Of a stretch of DNA of 64,000 bases, positions 58,366 through 64,000 are shown in pieces. A program made the position numbers and the translations under genes. Position 1 is the first letter of the stretch. Every line of letters starts with the position of its first letter. Below the pieces are notes generated by a model. It made no database searches, was not told the DNA's origin, and saw only the letters and a program-made list of their open reading frames with translations. The DNA comes from Saccopteryx bilineata (lineage: Eukaryota; Chordata; Mammalia; Chiroptera; Emballonuridae): positions 164,670,296 through 164,734,295 of the forward strand of contig NC_089492.1 of NCBI RefSeq assembly GCF_036850765.1, read 5' to 3'.

Positions 58366-59168
58366 GTGAAATTATACATATGCTTTCTACTTAGTCAGCG
58401 CCAGGCTGGGATTCTGGATTCTCTTGCTGTGCATTTTACTACTTTCCATATGATTCTGAGAATCTTCCTAGTCTGGAGCTTCCTGAGTTGCATTCGGCAG
58501 TCTTTCTTTAAATTCTAACATCTGCCCTTTGACCTTGTTTTGGGACCACACACCTATTCTCACCAGAGGAGCTGACAACACCCCACTTGTATTTATGATG
58601 GTTCCGTCCTTGTTGACCCCGCCCGTCAGAATATCATCATCAGGAGGCTAATCCATGATTTTATGGAAGCTTATTTTCCTCTAGGTCCTTTCTCATCACA
58701 TTGGCCTGTCTCCATCTGCTGTGTGATCCAGCCTAGTGTGGGAACCCTGTGGTCTGCTGGACTGGTGACCTTCCTGCAGCTAATTCCAGAACGTAATTTG
58801 TCACTGAGAACAGTTGCTCCAAGTTCAAGCTTCAAAGTGTAGAATCCTTAGCAGATGAATTCCTGTGGCTGCAGCCATTTCTCTACCCTTTTGTACTTGG
58901 AAAGTAGTGGTAATGCGATTTGTCAATCTTCATCAATTCTGCATATAGGCTTTGGGTGCCACCTGCTACAAAATAGTATCTTCTCAATTGCTGCAGTTAC
59001 AAAAGGAGTTTTATTGACCTTCCTTGTGGGATTTGGTAAGAGACAACATCCCACCTAGACTGTGCACTTCAGTGGGGCAGACTATGTGGTCCTTGTGGTG
59101 CTGAGCACAACAGCTGCCTAAATATGTCTGTTTTTCACTGACTGATTGGACTGAGTGTCACCTTAGAC
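58366..59168. other. Intergenic stretch without recognised features
   Basis: Mixed composition. No gene or named repeat recognised. Confidence 0.45.
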
Positions 59169-59799
59169 CAGTGGTTCTCAAAGTGTGCTCCAGGGCACAC
59201 TGGAGCGCCCTAGAAAATTTCCAGGTGCACCCTATGGTATTCCAGAGAAATATGTGCCTGTTGGGGACCCAAAAACCAATAGGGTTTTTGGAGTTTAGAT
59301 TTTTGGGGGACAGAGGTGTGGGGAATTGGCTGTAAGCTGACAGTCTGCCCAACCCCCCACTTCATTTGCCTGATTAGGCTGCAAAAGGCTGTTAAGCTGT
59401 GGTGCTGGATTGTTTACACTACCCCCCATGTTTCCTGGAAAGACTGGAGGCAAGTTTCTTCTATCCTTTGTTTGGTGTAAAGTTAAGATTTGCTAATGGC
59501 CTCACTTTGCCCTATAAACAAAGCAAGATGCGATTTTTGGCTGCGCTTTGTTTTTGCCAGCAGCAATTACAGGGCCCTCCCGACCCTGTATTTTCTTAAT
59601 TCCGCACCGTTCCCACTTGAGACCTGGCATTACTAGCATGCCCTGGTTCATGGCACGTGCCCAGATATAAAAATAAATATAGTTACTCTATTATACTATT
59701 TCATTTTACAGAATACTGCTCTTTTTATTAACACATCATTATTATATTTCTTATTAACACATCATTATATTATTTTTAGATAAATACACCCAAATAAAA

Positions 59800-59895
59800 T
59801 GGATAGATTTCTCAAAAAGAAGCATGATATTGAAGAATCCGATTCTGGAAGTGAACAAAAGTTAAGTATAAATAAAATAGGACTTGAAGGCTGAC
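59800..59895 (+). pseudogene. hAT transposase N-terminal remnant
   Basis: ATG at 59800 begins MDRFLKKKHDIEESDSGSEQ, which resembles the start of Buster/ZBED-type hAT transposases. A stop follows after 31 codons. Most of the BED finger and catalytic core is missing. Confidence 0.6.
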
Positions 59896-59915
59896 GGGCA
59901 GAATTTAATTTATAG

Positions 59916-60214
59916 CAATGGTTCCCCAACCCCCAGGCCACGGACCAGTACTGGTCCATGGGCCATTTGGTACCAGTCCACAGAGAAAGAATAAATAACT
60001 TACATTATTTCCGTTTTATTTATATTTAAGTCTGAATGATGTTTTATTTTTAAAAAAATGACCAGACTCCCTCTGTTACATCTGTCTAAGACTCACTCTT
60101 GAAGCTTATCTCGGTCACATGATTCATTTATTTGTCCCACCCTAAAGGCAGGTCCATGAAAATATTTTCTGACATTAAACCGGTCCGTGGCCCAAAAAAG
60201 GTTGAGGACCACTG
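59916..60214 (+). mobile_element. Nested non-autonomous hAT (299 bp)
   Basis: Ends CAATGGTTCCCCAACCCC and the inverse CAGTGGTCCTCAACCTTT, both followed by 'ggccacggacc'-like sequence. Perfect 8-bp duplication ATTTATAG (59908-59915 and 60215-60222). Confidence 0.9.
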
Positions 60215-60270
60215 ATTTATAGCATTTTCCACCACCTAACACTGAAAAATATGATTAGAGAAACCCATTC

Positions 60271-60525
60271 ATGGAAGCTTCAAGTGATTTTGGTTTAACA
60301 TTAACAGAAGAAGAAGAACTGGCAGCTATATCCACTGATCGTGGATTGATGATTAAACATAAGGAATTGTCTCCTGAAGCCTTTTGGATTTCTATAAAAG
60401 AAGAATATGTGGCAATATCTAAAAAAGCTTTGAACATTTTACTACAATTTTCAACATTCTATTTATGTGAATTAGGCTTTTCTACCCTCAACACAATTAA
60501 GAGTAAAAAGAGAGGAAGTCTTTAA
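60271..60525 (+). pseudogene. hAT transposase C-terminal remnant
   Basis: Open for 84 codons. Contains FWISIKEEYVAISKKALNIL and then YLCELGFSTLNTIKSKKRGS, the C-terminal hAT dimerisation domain (consensus FW...YP.L...A...LLPF..TY.CE.GFS.L..IK...R). The middle of the protein is deleted. Similar domains persist in host genes such as ZBED5 and FAM200, but nothing here shows host use. Confidence 0.85.
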
Positions 60526-60998
60526 TATATTGACGAGGAAATGAGAGTTTGCCTTTCAAATATATACCCAAACATTGAAAAAATCGCTAGGACACATCAA
60601 GCTCATGTTTCTCATAAACACAGGAATGAAAAAACTTAACACATTTGCTCTGGGACCTGCCAAATTTACTGAATCTTACTAAGAATGTATCTATATATAT
60701 AAAAAGATAACTTTTTTGTCGTTTTTTAATTTTTTAACCCTTCTTTTTTATGAATTCTAAAAGGCATAACAAAAAATATAACATAAAAATGTTTTTTAAT
60801 GTCAGAATAAATTTAATTTTATTTATTTCATTTAATTACCATAAAAGCACATTTGGACTTTATAATTTTTCTTTAATATTTGACTTAATTATTACAACAT
60901 ATTTCTCGGAAATTTGTATATAGTGCACCTACAATTATTTGTAGGATTTTAAATGTACCCCAACTTCAAAATGTGGTTTGAGAACCACTGCTTTAGAC

Positions 60999-61272
60999 AC
61001 TTACATTAATTGGAAGACCTGTCCTTTATAGTTACTTCTGGACATGACATTATAAATATGTACTCCTTGACTATAGTTCATAATTAACCTAAAATAGCCT
61101 CCTTATTATTGGAGGTATAGGCAGTATTGGACTGCTTCATACCCATTTTTTAAATGTTTTCTTAACTTTAGATTATAATATACCATGAAAAACAATTAGG
61201 CATGTATTTACAAAGCCATATGTTACAATTGGGGGTAGAGAGGTAGGATAAAGAGGTGGAGAAATCAATATA
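60999..61272. other. Intergenic stretch without recognised features
   Basis: No recognised feature. Confidence 0.4.
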
Positions 61273-61967
61273 CAGTGTGTCTGTAAAGTCATGGTGCACT
61301 TTTGAATGGTCACAGGAAAGCAACAAAACACAATAGAAATGTGAAATCTGCACCAAATAAAAGGAAAACCCTCCCAGTTTCTGTAGGATAATGTGGCAGC
61401 ATGTGCACATGCGCAGATGATGACGTAACACCGTGTATACAGCGGAGCAGCCCACGGTCATGCCAGTCGAGATGTGGATGGTACAGAGGAAAGTTCAGTG
61501 TGTTCTGTGGCTCGCTAAATTCGAATCCGTGACCAAAGTGCGACGTGAATATCAGCGTGTTTATAACAAAACACCACCACATAAGAATAACATTACTCGG
61601 TGGGATAAGCAGTTGAAGGAAACTGGCAATTTGGTGGAGAAACCCCGTTCTGGTAGGCCATCAGTCAGTGATGAGTCTGTAGAGGCTATACGGGATAGCT
61701 ACCTAAGGAACCCTAAAAAATCTGTGCGTGCGTGTGCTCGACAATTACATATAAGCAAGACTACAGTTTATATAAGGTGTTAAAGAAACGTCTCTGTTTT
61801 ACGGGGTACAAATTACGGCAACAAATGGAGCCCACATTGAACTGCACTGAATAGGCATGAAACTGGGAGAGTTTTCCTTTTATTTGGTGCAGATTTCACA
61901 TTTTTATCATCTTTTGTTGATTTCCTGTGACCGGTCAAAAGTGCACCATGACTTTATGGACACACTG
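61273..61967 (+). mobile_element. Less-deleted mariner element, copy 4
   Basis: Same 109-bp inverted arms (61273-61381 and 61859-61967) and TA on both sides (61271-61272, 61968-61969), but about 100 bases longer than the other three. The extra segment at about 61727-61829 codes for more of the transposase (RACARQLHISKTTVY). Confidence 0.94.
61433..61783 (+). pseudogene. Mariner transposase remnant, copy 4
   Basis: Open for 116 codons: first HTH, GRPS linker, and the second HTH (RACARQLHISKTTVY) that the other three copies have lost. The frame then shifts at about 61768 and stops. The catalytic region is still absent because of a larger upstream deletion in the lineage. Confidence 0.85.
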
Positions 61968-61969
61968 TA

Positions 61970-64000
61970 TTTCCTTGGTTTAAATAAGTATCTAAGTGAT
62001 ATTTGGTGTTGAGTTATTTATAAAAAAGAGATAAAGGGTGGATTTTTTACCAAGAAGGCATTCTTTGGCAAGTGAAAGAGTGCCTGTCCCAGTTCAGTAA
62101 GAAATGCTGAATAGTTAAGGGTTGTTTTCTTCTTGTCTTCCTTATTTGAAGTGCTTAACTTGGTAGAGTTCATGGAAAGAACATGAGCTCTGAGGTTAGA
62201 AGACCTGGTTTGGACCCCAGCCTCTCAGTTTTCTTACCTATCTGGCCTGTAGTTCTAGCCTCGCTCTCTCTGATAATTGTACTTCATTACCTCCCAATGG
62301 ACTTGAAGGTTAACTGTAAACTGTAAAGCATAAAACCTAACATGGAAAGTGCCGTCATCATCACACCCTTTAGAAGTCAAGACAACCAATCCCTGCACCC
62401 TGATATTGCATGGATTTACCAGAATTATATCTTTTAGGATGGGCCCCTGCCCGCCCAAGTCTAGCATGATAAATGCAAGGACTTAGCCAAGGCAAATTCC
62501 TAAAAAGAACACAATGCAACAGAAGCAGTTCACAAAGTCCTGTGGGTTTTGGTCAGTGATTACATCCTGTGCAGTGTTAACAGTGGCTGGCAACCAACCT
62601 GAAGATAGAGAAAAGAAGTGATGAAAATGTCAAGATTCCTCAAACAGATATGTCATGGGATAAGCTGGAGTAGACCAGGACATTGTGTTCAGCAATAAAG
62701 GCCAGGAGATTTGGCCATCTCTGTACCAAATCTCAGTTTGCCGTGATGTGTTGCAAACAAGCACATTCCAGCAGAAAATCATTAGTCCTGCCCTTTCTTC
62801 CGGGTGACTTATAGACAGGAATACTATACTGTACTTTCTTGTCTTAACTTTTTTTTTCCCCTCAAATATTTGGGGAATGTAGTGTGACAATTGCAACTGA
62901 GCATTTAAGGAGACTAGAACTTTAATTGAATGGGAGGCTATTCCAGAGAGACTGTATGATGGTCATTCTACACATGATGCCCTTATCTGGTCATGGTTCT
63001 AGTGAGGTGTGACCTTGTTAGATTTTCCACAGAGGATAGGATTTGGAAGTATGGTGAACTCAACTGAATTTTTTTACATGTCCGCTAGCATTCCTATGAG
63101 TGCTCCTGAGTTGGATTTTTGAAAACTTTCTGAGCTCCAGGTGTGATGAAGGCACACAGGAATAGAAAACACACATTCTTTTTGTTTTCTACAAGAAGTT
63201 TTGTTGACAAAAGTCTCCTAAGTCCAGTCCACTACATGGTTCCCAAAGCACTCCCTGCCAGTGGGCAAACCATGAGGCTCCATGCTTTTTTCTCCACCTC
63301 CCCCGGGATAACTGATAATAGGACCCAAGTTATCAGGCTTTGACCTCTGGCACATTCTCCCTGACATCGCTATATATCTGAAAATGAGCTCTGTAGGGAG
63401 AAGAAAAACCAGTATCAACAAACCAACCAGAGAAAAAAGGGAAAGGAACTAACGAGAAATTGAAGAAGGCCGATGGAAATGGATTATGTGGATGAAGAAC
63501 TTGCTGTATCAGGTGGCTATGACCACATCAAAGGAAAACGCTGACAACTTCTCTGTCTTCCCAGGGTTCTCTGATCATAGGATACATGCCAGTGAGTCTG
63601 GGGGAAGACCAGGGGCACGAGTCACATTTCTGAGCACCCTAAATTCTGCTTCATGATCTTTTGAGCTTGCTGAAACTGTGTCGGTGCCTTTTGCATGTAA
63701 AGTCACTAGGCAGCAGTGAGAGCTCAGGGAGAGGCTGGCAGAGTGTGGTAAGCTGAATGATCAATCACACAGCTGCCATTTGTAATCCCTGACCACGTGC
63801 CAGGCATCATCCCAAATATATGAACACATTGGATTCTCCCAACAGTCATGTGAGGCTCGAAATTTTATTCTCCCCGCTCTACAGATGAGGAAGTTGATCA
63901 CAAAGAGAATTAAGGCCCAGAGTCACATTAGTGACAGGGCCAGGATTTGAACCTGGTATTTGAAGTCTCCAGTGATATCAATTTCCCAAGTGATAGTGAG
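61970..64000. other. Intergenic stretch with a MIR
   Basis: A MIR in + orientation lies at about 63750-63980 ('acgtgccaggcatcatccca', 'ctctacagatgaggaagttg'). Otherwise no gene or named repeat. Confidence 0.5.
63750..63980 (+). repeat. MIR SINE remnant
   Basis: 'gtgccaggcatcatcccaaa', 'ctctacagatgaggaagttg', 'gggccaggatttgaacctgg' in MIR order. Confidence 0.75.

Larger units (their letters stand above)
59169..60990 (+). mobile_element. Deleted hAT DNA transposon with a nested hAT
   Basis: Ends CAGTGGTTCTCAAAGTGTGC and the inverse CAGTGGTTCTCAAACCACAT. Target duplication CCTTAGAC / CTTTAGAC (59161-59168 and 60991-60998), 8 bp with one change. It carries the start and the C-terminal part of a hAT transposase. 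A second hAT is inserted at 59916-60214. Confidence 0.88.

Noticed and set aside
60271..60525. Host ZBED/FAM200-type gene
   Set aside because: It lies between hAT ends with an 8-bp duplication and lacks most of the protein, so it is a transposon remnant.
61433..61783. Domesticated host gene from the mariner transposase
   Set aside because: Broken by a frameshift, lacks the catalytic domain, flanked by intact transposon ends; no sign of selection or host exons.

Overview
This window is mammalian nuclear DNA, almost certainly from a bat. The main evidence is about two dozen tRNA-derived SINEs, including the long Rhin-1-like type whose body reads TGGCTCAG...GTAGAGCG (known from horseshoe and leaf-nosed bats) and the shorter VES-like types. 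Several lineage-specific DNA transposons point the same way. The species assignment is inference, because no barcode gene is present.

The only host protein gene I can support is the 3' end of GDAP2 on the + strand (positions 1 to about 22800). Four coding exons (1-94, 1198-1252, 12228-12371, 20107-20154) join in frame to give the last about 112 residues: the CRAL-TRIO (Sec14-like) lipid-binding domain and a short acidic tail. The introns are packed with SINEs, old L1 pieces, a Tigger element and deleted mariner elements. A probable 3' UTR follows the stop codon. In human the next gene beyond GDAP2 (TENT5C) is over 200 kb away, which fits the absence of any further host gene here.

From about 23 kb to the end the window is intergenic and dominated by transposable elements. 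At 29.4-30.6 kb there are two DNA MITEs and a 5S rRNA pseudogene. Deleted mariner copies lie at 14.1, 18.6, 35.8 and 61.3 kb. A hAT nested inside another hAT lies at 59.2-61.0 kb.

The standout region is 40.2-58.3 kb, a nest of insertions. A Tigger DNA transposon was broken by a class I (gammaretrovirus-like) endogenous retrovirus (minus strand, gag-pol-env remnants, tRNA-Phe-type primer site). That retrovirus does not have two full LTRs. It begins exactly at the R region, ends at R followed by a poly(A) tract, and is flanked by a 13-bp target duplication with an L1-type cleavage site. It is therefore a LINE-1-mediated processed copy of a retroviral RNA. It was later hit by a full-length L1 of about 8 kb (with tandem promoter monomers), a solo LTR and several SINEs; one SINE sits in the L1 promoter, giving nesting four deep. 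Three related solo LTRs of about 760 bp lie at 54.3-57.9 kb, two of them in inverted orientation.
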